Shown one piece after another: positions 42,283 to 53,953 of a DNA stretch of 64,000 nt (its first letter is position 1; each line of letters starts with the position of its first letter). The notes under the pieces are model-generated. The model saw only the letters and a list, made by a program, of their open reading frames with translations. It was not told the DNA's origin and made no database searches. Source of the DNA: Crambe crambe (Eukaryota > Porifera > Demospongiae > Poecilosclerida > Crambeidae); NCBI GenBank assembly GCA_963924555.1, contig OZ004582.1:2418001-2482000 (forward strand), read 5' to 3'. The position numbers were made by a program, and so were the translations under genes.

Positions 42283-42790
42283 CCATAATCGTATAAATTT
42301 TCGATGGGGTTTTATTTTCGTTATTTTCGTAGTCGATCAGAATCCTCGAAAATAATAAACGAAGTCTTAGTATACTATGACGTCATATATGACGACCATG
42401 CGATGCGATATCGATAGCAGCTGGAAAAAAACCTGGAGCAGATAGTCCGTGAGACGAAAGTATCATGCTTCATTACCAGGATCCTGTCTCTCTTCTACAA
42501 CGAAGCGTCTCGCCTTCAGTAGCAGTCTAGATTTTAGTCTGGCGTCGCCAGCTCAGCTTTTCTTCTTTTTGGGGGACTATCTAGATTTCTCTGTAGTAGC
42601 CACGAATCATGAGAAGGTAGCCATCATGCATGTCACTCGGCCCTAGCAGCAGGCAATGATATAGCTATTATGCGCATGCATTATTTTCCATGTGCTTGCT
42701 ACGAAAATTAGACCTGCGGAAATTTTTTAATATAGGAACAGCTCCGGAAATCACGAAATTTTAAACCTCCGAAAATTTATACGATTACGG
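42283..42790. mobile_element. 508-bp MITE, TA-flanked
   Basis: Ends ccataatcgtataaattttcg and cgaaaatttatacgattacgg are inverted with one mismatch. TA lies at both sides. Secondary cgttattttcg/cgaaaataataaacg inverted boxes lie just inside the left end. Confidence 0.75.
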
Positions 42791-42794
42791 TATT

Positions 42795-43560
42795 AGAACA
42801 TGGGTGCCAGGGTTTATGAGTTGCTACTGAAATTAATAGGGTGCCGATACATCCCGCCCACGCATGGTTGCTATGGAAGAATAGCTTTAAAATTATTTGC
42901 CTTCGAGATATCTAACTTGGATCAAGTTATTACATACTAAAATATTACTACACACACCAAAAATGAGGAGTGCCTGATGAATTTCACAGATGCTACAACA
43001 GATTTCATTCTCAAGGTAATTTGCGTTCATCTCAAAGACTGCTTGGATTCTATGGCTAATTTTTGCTATGAAGCTTCCTATACATATTTCTATCAAAATT
43101 ACGATGAGTTTTTGTTGATTCAAATTTTACTTTTCTACATATCCACACAAGGCCATGCATTCTGGAAAATCTAGAATAGATATGAACTAAAACAAATTGT
43201 AACTTTTTAGACCTTACCTCATAGTTATTGTATGCAAAATATTGGCTCATTCCCATGCTTGGTTCCTGAGTTGCCGTGATTTGTTTTTTAATCATGCTAG
43301 CATGGATTTTAGATGTGCCAGAGCAGCTGCTACTATTGTGGTTTACTATCTGTTATTTTAGCGCGGTAGTGTTTGTGGTTAATTAGTGCTTATAGTAGCA
43401 CATACCTCAGTTACTATGTATTGGCACCCTTAAGTATACACACATTAAAGTGAATTTGGTGGTTCTAATGTTAAATTTAAACAGTCGTGTAGACACACTC
43501 TACTGCAACTTATACCATGCATGAGCCTGCTATGATTCTTTCTCTCTCTTTCTAATATAG
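42795..43560. other. Spacer before the RING gene
   Basis: No supported gene; ORFs 42893-43123 (-) and 42977-43174 (+) overlap without motifs. The last 25 bp are a pyrimidine tract and acceptor (tttctaatatag) for the first recognised RING exon. Confidence 0.4.
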
Positions 43561-45077
43561 CTTGATCCCAAAACGGTATTCCTCAAAGATTACCTTAATG
43601 GGAGGTGCTACTTTCCTTGTGAAAATGAATTTAGACCAGAAGATATGGAAGACCACACATACACATTGATTGTTGAGGGTACTCCTCCAGCCCCATCATC
43701 TGATAGGTATGTTATTAAGGCTTGCTAATACATGTATCCCTACTAGAACAGTGTTCCATTTATTGATTTTGCCACGGATAACTACTTATCACTATCTACT
43801 CTCATGCATGTTTATCGCATGGAGTGGAGCAGGGTATAGCCCGGAGGCTCATTATGACAGCTAAAAATACACTGAGGGCACTAATGGGTTACAGAACTCA
43901 ATAGCTAGTCTCAGGTCCAGTATGCATTTGGTGTTGTTGGGTTTGAATGAGGAATTTAATATCCTGTCTATGAATATCACTATGAAACAATTTCATCAAC
44001 CAGTGTTTCGTTCATTAGCATTGGGCCTCCAAGGTCAGCAGTTTCTATTGTCTGGTCAGGTCAGAGACCTTCTGATTTTAAAATGCCTAAACTTCAAAGC
44101 ATTATATTCTTGCATTTAGCAACATATTTGTATGTCTAACAGGTTTCCACTTTCTGTATCTGCTATGGACTCTCCTGCTGGCCCATCTAGTGGTACAGCT
44201 CCCTCTGTTAAAGGTGGATTAAGCATGAAGTATAATTCCTGCACTGCTAAAGTTGTAAAGGCAGCGAAAAAGCTTACAGGATCTGGAAGAACAGAATTTG
44301 AATGTTTTGAGACTACCTATGTGGACCTGAAGCCTTCGACCGCCAATGTGACATATATTGAATCATGCATCCAAGCGAAATGGGGTGATGAATATATAAT
44401 TGTGGGTAACGATGGACTGAAAATTTGCGACAGCTCTGCCACTAGAGGTTAGCATAATATTATAGTCAAGATCTTGCATGTAATGTCGTGCTTCATATAC
44501 ACAACCACAACTAGAATAGCTAACTGGTGATTACTTGTTTTTCCTGTTTTTGTTTATTTGCTTTATTTTGTTATGCAGGAATTAAGTTTTGGCGTGTTGG
44601 TTCACGTAAAATTTATGTAATTAAAGACTCGAAGAAAAAGCATCGTCTTCAAGATTCCTCTGAAGATGAAGGGCACAAATTCCCCAGACTAGATTCTAGT
44701 TTCGTGGATAAACTTGATGTAATTGATGAAAAGCTGTCGAAAATTTTGGAAGTTAACCCTAGTCTACCTCTGCCTTTGGGTGTATCTAGTGTTCTTTTGG
44801 ATAGTCTGCGATGCAACATTTGCAAAGCCAGCCCAATTAACCCACCACCAATTTTTGTGCGTTGTTGTAAAAGGATCTTGGGCTGCCAAACTGTGTAGAC
44901 GAATGGTATCGTGGAGAAAATGGACTGCAAAAAAAGTGTCCTCTTTGCAGGGGTGACCGCGGTTTTGCCGACACCACAATAATACTTGGACTTGATGACC
45001 TCTTAGATGTTGTTTCAAGGATCATGCATGTTCCTCCTCCACCAACGCAGCTCCCAGCTGTGATTGAAGAGGCATAG
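43561..45077 (+). CDS. RING-type zinc finger protein, three recognised exons
   Basis: Exons 43561-43706, 44143-44447 and 44579-45077 join in phase. Exon 1 reads LDPKTVFLKDYLNGRCYFP. Exon 2 holds a KVVKAAKKL basic patch and TYIESCIQAKWGDEYIIV. Exon 3 begins GIKFWRVGSRKIYVIKD, then a Ser/Asp/Lys-rich linker, then a C-terminal RING: CNICKASP, RCCKRILGCQ, CVDEWYRGENG, CPLCRGDRGF. A one-base frame break occurs between GCQT and CVDEW (about 44894), so exon 3 stops early at 44898 unless this is a sequencing error. Similar uncharacterised RING proteins occur in cnidarians and fish. Upstream start exon not found. E3 ligase function is inference. Confidence 0.65.
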
Positions 45078-46290
45078 AGATGTACATGTTATGACTATTC
45101 ATTCTGGATTGTGGCTTATCAGTTGTGATTAATTAATAATGTCTTTTTAATAATGCTTGGTGATTAAAATTATATACTTTTTGGGAATTCTTGGGCAGTA
45201 TTTGGAGTTTAACACCGAAGATCTCCAGGAAATACTCTGGCCATGACACACCTAGACAACTTCATGTGGATCTACTCTGGCTTATACATTGCTCGTAACT
45301 TATTTATAGGGGAGAGCCTTCATGCTAAGGTATGTAAACTGGGGTATATAGTTTCCTCTGTATAAATTGGCACAGTATTAATGACTACAGTGTTGGCTGT
45401 TGAGTTAGCTAGCCGTGCACCAACTAGAAGCTGTAATAGTCCTAACGTGAATAAATTACACTTCAAGTCTCGCTTTAGGAATCATGCATGCTGCTATCTA
45501 TGCAATGATACTGTCACCAAGCAGCTACAACAGTAAGTCGAGGGGTGGTGGTAGCATGGGGCTGATAGCCAGTTCCAATCTAGATGGTCTGGTCTGGTTT
45601 TGGGCTTCCTGAGACAGGAATCTGGTGCCTCAAATCAAAACCATTAGCTAGCAGTCTGAAACTACCCGACGTATATGTAGGGACTGGTTTGATTCCATTT
45701 CCATCCTTCATCCCTACTTTTGTTTCCTTATACTTTTTTGAGCAATGGTCATCCCTACATTTTTTCCCTTCAATCCTAAGATAATGAGTTGTTTAAAATG
45801 TTGGAATAAGTTGACATGGAGGATTAAGGTTAGACTTGACAATACCATTTATAAGCTTTCTCAGCCTCCTCCAAAGTTAGCCTCACACAGATGCAGTGAT
45901 GCCATTGATGACATTTTGTACACTGCACCCAGTCTTCTGTGTCTTTGGGCTTCAAACAAATATTGTTATGGTAATATAGTGAACAAGAATGCCAGTGTAG
46001 TCTGGTGAGGTAGCGCTACTTGACCTATTTAAGCCAACTTTGACGGAAGAAGATGCAGCTGTACTTAGCTTTTTTTTGTTGTTGTTGTTGTTTGGGGGTG
46101 GGGGATGGTTTGTTTGTTTGTAGTGTTTTGTTTTGTTTATTCATTCTAAGCTTGCTGTGTTTAGCTATTTTTGACCCTGTAATACTATAGGGCCGGGATT
46201 ACTAACTAGATCAATGAAAAATAACTATCATCTGCAGATATAGGGTTGCCGTGGACTACTGTACAATGACTTGGTATTTCGAGCTGCAGC
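45078..46290. other. Spacer; fragment of repeat R2
   Basis: 45685-45765 matches the end of R2 on the minus strand (ccatttccatccttcatccc, then gcaatggtcatccctaca). A TG-rich run (ttgttgttgttg) lies near 46078-46091. No gene. Confidence 0.45.
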
Positions 46291-46317
46291 CTAAATTTTT
46301 CCCCCATAGTAGCTAAA

Positions 46318-46989
46318 TGATTAACTTTGACCCAAAGACTGTATGTCTGATGGAAGTACATGATGGTAGATGCTATTTCCCTGCAGGAGAGTTATTCAAT
46401 GAAATCGGTGCACCACTAATAGTGGAGAAAAAGGTTCGACCGCAAATGTTGATTACATTCAATCTGAGGTGCAGGAGTAGTGGATTGAAAAAGGTAGGAA
46501 GCAAATTTTGAGTGGAGGGCCATCACCCCAAATGACACCACACCACCCCCAAACTTATAATCTGACTCAAGAAAGGTTCTAAACAATGAGTTTCTTATGA
46601 TGTAGCATAATGCATGCCTGAAATAAACAAATCAGAATGGCCAACTTGCCCCACGCAGTCCCTGTAGCTAGTTTAAGCAACAAATCTTTGATGATTTTGC
46701 TTAGTCTAAAACTACAAGTTGGCTGTATGCATGTCCTTTCCTGTCTCACTTCATAATATAAAAATAGACTTGTGTGTCATCTTATGTATACACCCTTACC
46801 ATACAGGTATTATTAAGTTTGGAAGGTCAGTGCATAGATGAGTGGCATAAAGATGATGACAAACTAATGAAGTGGTGCACACTCTGCCAGAGAGAGAGGC
46901 TTTGCAGATACCATCTCATCACAAATAATGTCTCAAGTATACCAGCTCCACCTGTGGAGATTCCATCAGATATCTCCAATTCTCCATGA
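46318..46989 (+). pseudogene. Partial paralogue of the RING gene
   Basis: Exon to 46493 reads FDPKTVCLMEVHDGRCYFPA, matching exon 1 of the RING gene, then RPQMLITFNLRC. A second exon, 46807-46989, reads QCIDEWHKDDDKL and WCTLCQRERLCRYH, matching the second half of the RING but with a changed Cys pattern. The middle of the gene and the first RING half are missing. Tandem duplication followed by loss is the simplest reading. Confidence 0.5.
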
Positions 46990-47217
46990 TTGTCTCTTCG
47001 TTTTTAGTACTGCCTCGCATTTATTATAAAAAGCAATTCACACATTTTCCCCACTTGAGCTAGCTACACTGTTCAGTACTTTTTTGGGCAAATACAAAGT
47101 TTAACCAGTGACACGAGGATACCTATCCTTTAATGATGTTTAGTGATTAACTGGGGGAGGGGCGAGTTCAGTGTGTGTGTGCAGTGGCTTTAGGTCCTGT
47201 TCATCTCTGTTTGCCAG

Positions 47218-47365
47218 TTCAGTGAGGTGATGCTTGATGGGAGTGCTAGTGACCAACTCATATGTACAATGCCAGCTAAATTCAACTCAATGTGGAATAT
47301 CCACTCTGAATGCAAGCCCTTGGGCATACAGCAAAAGTTGAAAGTTTTCCATTACTCTAAGACTG
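47218..47365 (+). pseudogene. Isolated exon-like segment
   Basis: Open between an acceptor (ttgccag) and a donor (G|GTAAGG): SEVMLDGSASDQLICTMPAK, then MWNIHSECKPLGIQQK. Family unknown. It lies between the RING paralogue and repeat R2 and could be its last exon, cut off by R2. Confidence 0.3.
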
Positions 47366-47404
47366 GTAAGGAGGGAGAGCTAGTATGTATAGTATAATGG
47401 TAGT

Positions 47405-48786
47405 TCTAAGCTGATCAGAATATCTAGACATGGGTCCCCAGCATTTCTTTGCCTGAAAACATTATGGTGTTCACTAGCTAGCTATTATAACTAGCTACGT
47501 ACATGCAAAATATATAGTTACAGTTGTTAGTAGAATGGGGGTCAGTGGTTAGCTATTATTCTAGTTAGAAACCTACATGTGGACTTCTCCATTATAATTA
47601 TAGCTTGAAAGTTAATTGTCTTCTGAAGTGAAAATGAAGGTATATAGCTAGCTAAAGGTCTTGCAATTTGTCCTTCAGATAAAGGCAGCCTGTATTGCAT
47701 CCAGAGTGTCCTACTGTATACTAATACCATATGAAAGTCCAAGAAACCCCTGGACGACAGTCTGAAAGAGACCTGCCTGCTGGGGATGAAGTGTATTGTG
47801 AAGAATCTTATATAATGATCTGACTGTGAAAACCAGAACTCTCATACAATTGCAAACAAAATATGATACAAAACTAAGTTGTGATACAGTATGTCAAATA
47901 TTTGTGGGTCTTTGGTCAGAATGACTATGATTGTAGGAGTGGATGCCATCAACCAGGAGCAAGAAGCTGACCAGAAGCTGTCATCAGTCCAGAAGGGATC
48001 CAAAATTATATAGGAGTATTCAAGAGTATTGAGAATGATGATTAGATTAAAGCCACTGGCGTTGATACAGTCTGGATATAGGGTCAGCATGACTGAGTGT
48101 GGATGCTAATAAACCTGAAAAGTGGGGACATTACAATAAGTACACCTAGTCTGGCATAGCCAACCCTTTACTAAAGTACACCCCTGTTTAGCAGAGTAAT
48201 ACTTCACCCTGTAACCTAGTTATCTTGTCAGCTTTGCACAACAAGATAGACATACTATTCTTAGACAGTTGAGGCAGAATATTTTAATCCACTGAACTAC
48301 TCTGTGGATAAATAACTCTTGAAAGTATAGATAGTGGAGAGCTCCCCGGTAACTTTGGTAAGGCTGGCTACTGAACTCTAACTTGGCATAGCGCTCTTCT
48401 TCAAGCCGGACCAGCTGGCCACACCTCCTATAACCGGTAAACTCTAATGAAAGCACACCCGACTAGCTGGCCACACCTCCTAATAGTTGATGAGTATTAT
48501 AGATGAATAGATGAATAGATGAATACTGATCTCAATAGTTTCAATAATCACGAAAGATGTGCCGAGCCGCCGCAGGCGGCTCGGCACATCTTTCGTGATT
48601 ATTAAATATAAAATGGCCCAAATATTCACTCACCACGCACTATTATCTGAAGCTACCCAACATATATGTAGGGATTGTTGGCTGGATATAAAGAAAAAAG
48701 ATTGATCCCATTTCCATCCTTCCATAACCTATCCTTGTTTCCTTACTTTTTCAAGCAATGGTCATCCCTACATCTTTTTTCAATAC
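47405..48786 (-). repeat. Dispersed repeat R2, copy 2 (inverted)
   Basis: Reverse-complement counterpart of 33600-34970, with the same order of boxes and roughly 80-90 percent similarity by eye. Its hairpin is at 48543-48603. Confidence 0.8.
48543..48603. repeat. Perfect hairpin of R2 copy 2, 29-bp stem
   Basis: Arms 48543-48571 and 48575-48603, loop gca. Compared with copy 1, both arms carry the same change (cgaaagatg versus cgaaggatg), a compensated substitution. Confidence 0.93.
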
Positions 48787-48954
48787 GCGTCATCCCTACA
48801 TAAAGAGAGCTACTGCTCGCTCTGATGCTAACTTTAGAACAATAAACTGCCCATAGCTGCAGAGTAACTGTGCATGGGTACAGGCTAGTTAATACCAGAG
48901 GTGGATTCCACAGACAAACCCACATACATAAAACACATTCAGTCATGTACATAC

Positions 48955-50472
48955 CTTGATCAAATTGTCCTGCGTCTGATGAGGATTCATCCAAATGATC
49001 CAGCAACTGCTTCACCTTGGGTCGGTTAGACTTTTCCAAGTGCGAGTACGAAATAATCCTGTTCTGCCACAGAGACCATTCTTCCATCAAAGAATTAACA
49101 CTTACTCCATCATCCAAGCCAATAACAGTTTTAAATTCTTCCCTAAACTGAAATAAAAGTAATATGATAAGGATTACCTAAATGCTACAATAATAGTAAT
49201 AACTTACAATCTTTCTAAATTTGAGAGAAGGATACATTTCCAATACTTCAGACACGTGAGGCAAGTCCTCTTGAATCCACTTGTGCCTGTTCCCATATGT
49301 AGAAGAAGTAAGTTTTTGGACAGTTGCCATGCACCTATTTACACTCCTCTTTAAGAGTGATAATACTAGCCTCAAATGACTCATCCAATTGTAAATCAGT
49401 GCTATCAGACCCAACACGTGCTGACTTCTTTCGTTTGCGAGGTGGCTCTTCAGAACTAGTAGTAGATGGTGTGAATGATCTTCTTAAAAATTTGAATCTA
49501 TCCCGTAGTTTCTTTTTCCATGAACCCTATTACAAGTCATACAATAGCAAAGTCACACCATTGCAATAGCATGGGCTGGAGATCTAAGTTACACATGGGA
49601 TCTAAACACCTACTTCCTGGATAAAGTATGCTGGCAAACCCCAGACTAAAATTACCACACTTACATAGCCTGTACTTCCAATATCATCCTTCAAGGTAGG
49701 ATACTTTTCTATAAGTTTACGACACACTAAATTGTACTGTTCACTACTTGGTGATTTTGTATGGATCATCACTAAACAAGAAAGTGATTGTATTATTTCT
49801 GTACGGATTCGTTTTGTCAATCTGCCTGTAGTGATTGCCTCTTCTGTTCGAGTAGAAAAATTTGCAGGGATTTCAAAATTGTGATGCCATTGATCTTGAC
49901 TGCTGCCTTCACAAGGTAACTTGAAAAACAAAACAAAAAAATTTATCAATACAATGAATCAAAAGCACAAAAACACTAGGCAATGTTTAGTAAGGTCGCT
50001 ATTTCTATCTTGGAGGCACAGTCACTTCTCACTCACCCCCTTTACTGAATCTCCCCACCCAACCCAACCCCTGCATTAACAGGAAACATAGAGTTATCAG
50101 TTATAACCACTAAAACTTAATTACCTTGGCATTTTTCTGTGGAGGTAAATCTTTCTCAAGTGGCAACTCATGAAGTGATGAATAGCTGCCTTTGGCAATA
50201 TCCTACAATACAGTAATTTAGCTAGTCTGTAATATTTGCTTAGCTAGTCAGCTTACCTTCTTATCCAAAACAATTTTTTCTAGGCTAATTCTGTCGACAA
50301 TTCTTGGTGAAATTTCTTTCAGATGCTCACTAGTCATAAGCAGTAATGTCTCCCCATTCACACCATGCATTTTAATATTGTCAACTACACCCTGAGGAAT
50401 ATCTTTGGATAGTAGGAATTCACCGAGTTCTTCAACAGACAAATCTTTGACGCTACTGGCGCTGCTAGCCAT
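48955..50472 (-). CDS. SAM-domain protein, SAMD3-like, possibly decayed
   Basis: Minus strand. Exon 1 (50472-50257, ATG at 50472; the upstream GTG is not a start) encodes a SAM domain: LSVEELGEFLLSKDIPQ and ISPRIVDRISLEKI. Exon 2 is 50202-50125; exon 3 about 49919-49665 (IIQSLSCLVMIHTKSPSSEQ, then LVCRKLIEKYPTL). Exon 4 (49526-49208) starts GSWKKKLRDRFKFLRRSF, then has a Lys/Arg-rich stretch (PPRKRKKSARV) and YGNRHKWIQEDLPHV. Exon 5 is 49147-48955. Splice sites are good. Exon 4 has a TAG after LKEECK (about 49351) and a frame change, so it is either a pseudogene or has an extra intron. The 3' end is cut near repeat R2. SAMD3-like proteins are expanded in sponges and cnidarians; role unknown. 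Confidence 0.65.
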
Positions 50473-50665
50473 CGTACGTCTTTCCACTACTTTGCAGCTG
50501 CTTTGTAAGTTTCTCCAGCGGCTCTATAAATTTGCACATGCGCACTTCAATCTTTAGTGGTGTGCACCTTTAAGAAACTGTGTAACTAAGACAACTGAAT
50601 GCTCTCGATCGCAACTCCTGACCGTATAGATCGCGATCTCCTGACCGTATATTTTTGCTAGCTAG

Positions 50666-52572
50666 ATGGATCCATCAAGTATAAAATTGTGTCAACTCTG
50701 CTCTTTCAAGGCACCAGACCTGAAATATCTATTGAAACATATTCGCCAAGTGCATGCCCACAAGCCTGGATTTCAAATAGTATGTGGTCTTAGCTCTTGT
50801 CCAAAGAGGTTTGGAAACTTTGAAGTGTTTCGCAACCATGTTTATGACTTTCACACTAATCATGAAACTGTTGTACCCCAGACATCTTCACTTTCTAATG
50901 AAGAAGAGCTTTGTAATGAATCACCCGAAAATGAAAATTCCTATGAAGAATGTTCTCATTCCAAGAAGATTAGAGTAGCAACATGGATACTGAAAGTTCA
51001 AGAGACCTATAAACTCCCTCAGTCTACTATGGAAAGTATTCTGAAGGACACTACTGGACTCATCCAGGATTTATTGATCGATATTCGTGATGATGTTGAA
51101 TCCTGTCTGACTAATGCAGGGGTTAATTTTTCCAATGTTTCAGGACTCTCTGAGCTGTTTGACTCATCATCTCTATACGCCAATCCTTTTTCAGGTCTAG
51201 ATAACCAATATTCTCAGTTGAAATTCTATAAAGACAAGCTTAGTATTAGCATGTTTTTATGATTTTTCATGTGCAGGAGCCTCAGCCTGTACTTTTAGGT
51301 ACGGAGAAGCAGTGGAAGGGAAGTGGGACAAAGAGATCATATGCTGATGTACGGGAAGAGATGATGTATATTCCAATCCTAAAAACTATTCAAAACTTGC
51401 TTGATGACCCGGGGATTCTAAAACAAGTATGTTGGAGTCCTGATTAAGGTTTGGACAGATTGTCTCAAGAAAATTCATCCTTTATTTGGAGGTTAATCAA
51501 TATTCTCTTGCAGATTGATGATGGTCATAAATCAACAGATTTAGTTATGCGAGATTTCTGTGATGGAAAAAAGTTTTCTCAGCATCCGTTACTCAAGAAA
51601 GACCCTTCATTTCTTCAAATTGCTCTCTATTACGACGATCTTGAAGTTTGTAATCCGATTGGATCCAGGCGTATTATTCACAAACTTGGTAATACACTCT
51701 ATTTGATAATGTTTGATAATTCCATGTGCTATTTTCATTGTACAGCTGTATTTTACTTTTTTCTTTGTAATATTGATCCAATGCTTCGATCAAAAGTGAG
51801 ACGAATACAGCTGGTAGCAATTGCTAAGAGTGAACACTTCAAAAAGTATGGCGCTAATCTCATTTTGCAACCAATGATTGAGGACATAAAGAAGTTGGTA
51901 AGTGCATGACTGATCTGCTGAGCTGTGCTTAAATTTTTTTACAGGAGGCAGGTTATATATTCAACATTGGTGGTGTGCCTAAAGTTAAATACGGAACCAT
52001 CTGCTTACTACCAGCAGATAACCTTGCTAGCAATGCTTTAGGTGGGTTTAAAGAGGGTTCAACTGCAAATCGAGGCTGCCGTCACTGTCTTTCTACGCCA
52101 TCTGAAATGAAGTCAATTTTTTCTGAATCGCAACTAGTTTTGCGTACTTCTGATGATCATTCTATGAAGTGTGATCAACTAGATGCAGCTGCTACTCAGC
52201 ATAACCGTGATGCTCTATCTACTGAATTTGGTATCAACCACCGATCCATTTTAAACCAATTACAGTACTTTGATGTCTGCTCTGGAGCCCTAGTTCAAGA
52301 TGTCATGCATGATGTACTTGAAGGTGTGTTAATTACATGACCACAACATTATGCATGCATGTTGGTGTATGGTGCATTTTATGCAGGCATGCTTGAATAT
52401 GAGACGAAGGAACTTTTAATCAAACATATTCAGCATGAATCATATTATTCACTGGACTACTTAAACCAGCAAATAGCTGGCATAGAACTTGGCTACATGG
52501 AGAGCCGAGATAGACCATCACAAATTAGTTTAAGTACATTGAACAGTGTGGACCACAAATTGAAACAAGAAG
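50666..52572 (+). CDS. EnSpm/tnp2-like transposase gene with N-terminal C2H2 fingers
   Basis: Exons 50666-about 51237, 51277-51426, 51514-51688, 51746-51897, 51945-52323 and 52387-52572; the later joins keep one frame. Residues 1-75 contain C2H2-type fingers (CQLCSFKAPDLKYLLKHIRQ, then CPKRFGNFEVFRNHVYDFH). Later blocks are FLQIALYYDDLEVCNPIGSR, YFFLCNIDPMLRSKVRRIQL, LLPADNLASNALGGFKEGS, CRHCLSTPSEM and VQDVMHDVLEGMLEYETKEL, the conserved series of animal tnp2-like proteins with acidic catalytic candidates. No TIRs were identified. The last exon after 52572 is uncertain because Ulp1-PHD material follows. Could be an active transposase or a co-opted gene. Confidence 0.7.
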
Positions 52573-52612
52573 GTACGTATAATTGAAAGAAATAATAATT
52601 ATATAGCTAATA

Positions 52613-53112
52613 ATAATATGGTGTTAGCTCTACAGATGTGGCTATTGAGCATATTATTAGCTGGAGAATGGCTCTCACTTAACCACATTAATGTGTTTGA
52701 TGGTACCCTCATCGACCTAAGGAACAAATTTGTGCTCTAATGTTCTCGGGAGCTCACTCTGAACTTTCCTAATGTTCAATTTCAGAAAGGAGGTAGTGAT
52801 TGTGGTTTATTTTCCATTGCATTTGCAGCATCTCTTTGCATTGGATTCAATCCAGCTGACCTACAAACTCTTTTCCGTAGTCACCTACTAAATTGCATTG
52901 AAAAGAAATATCTCACTCCATTTCCCTGCATATTTAAGAAACGTCAAAAGTCAAATTACCAGCAGAAGATTTCACTTTACTGTCTCTGCAGACAGCCAGA
53001 AGGAGGAAGTATGGTACAATGTGATAAGTGTGATGAATGGTTTCACAATGAATGTGTCAAACTACCAAAAAACATCAATAGTGTGAAGTGGCTCTGCCCA
53101 AAATGCAAGTAA
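52613..53112 (+). pseudogene. Ulp1-like protease plus PHD finger, internally deleted
   Basis: Starts LLAGEWLSLNHIN (start of a Ulp1-type domain), jumps to VFDGTL and KEQICALMFSGAHSEL, then QFQKGGSDCGLFSIAFA with the catalytic Cys. The HW segment that normally lies between is missing, so the catalytic His is lost. It ends with a full PHD finger: CLCRQPEG, CDKCDEWFHNECVKLP, WLCPKC, stop at 53110-53112. Frame changes occur near 52735-52770. The same domain pair is frequent in sponge and cnidarian transposon-linked proteins. Confidence 0.7.
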
Positions 53113-53232
53113 CAATCACAGCTGTCTATTATAATGTTCCAATTAATATCATGAATCAATCTATGTTCACTTTAGCTACATGGCTTAGAAAAAAAAAAGC
53201 TGAACTGGAACTAATTCTTTTTGAGGGGAGAC

Positions 53233-53336
53233 AAAATATACTAATGTCCTGGGGGGACATTATTCACCGGTGAAAATTGTCTGGGTAGGACATTATTCAC
53301 TAGTGAATATTGTCCGGGGGGACATTATTCACTTTG
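53233..53336 (+). repeat. Triplicated palindromic motif
   Basis: Three copies of about 40 bp starting gggacattattcac or ggacattattcac. The centres read attcaccggtgaa and attcactagtgaata, each a palindrome. Likely a small MITE end or a regulatory box array. Confidence 0.6.
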
Positions 53337-53399
53337 TATGGGGTCCTTGGTGGTGGCACTGCATTTTTGCAATAAGAATCAGTATTACCAGTTGGGATA

Positions 53400-53590
53400 C
53401 TTGGGTAAGTAAAAATGGCGGATAAAAAGTAGCTTGTGTCATCTATATAGCTGTATCACTGAGTTCTGAAGTAACCTTAATAGCAAAAGATCGGCCTGTA
53501 AGTACCGCTCTATCTGATGGCCATGTTATAATTGTGACAACTATAGCCAATGAGTCAGTACGTCACATCTTATTTATATTATTATTATTT
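53400..53590 (+). repeat. Dispersed repeat family R1, partial copy D
   Basis: Contains aaccttaatagcaaaagatc, then accgctctatctgatggcc and an ATT-rich run near 53578-53590, like copies A-C. The 3' hairpin half is missing. 53591-53950 holds no gene. Confidence 0.55.
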
Positions 53591-53953
53591 ATTCATATCA
53601 CTCTCAGCCCTCCTAATTTCTAACCACACCTATATCCAACTTAAATCCGTACTTCACTCCCATTCAAGTGAGTCAAGTAACCACCCATCACCAAACTCAA
53701 GAACCACAGCAATATTACAAAATCACCACCATAACTCCTACAAAACATCTCCTTTCAGCTTGCTTTTTCTTTCTATCTTTTCCCCTGTACACACTCTAAA
53801 TGATGCTACCCTTAAAATTAGCTGAAACTGCAGCAGTAACGATTTATGAGACTGCCCACCTATTTAGGTGGGCAAGAAAATAATATCGTGGGCTATGACA
53901 TCATTAGTTTTTTACCGCGTGCTGGGAAATTGATTGAACAGCAGTTACAACTA

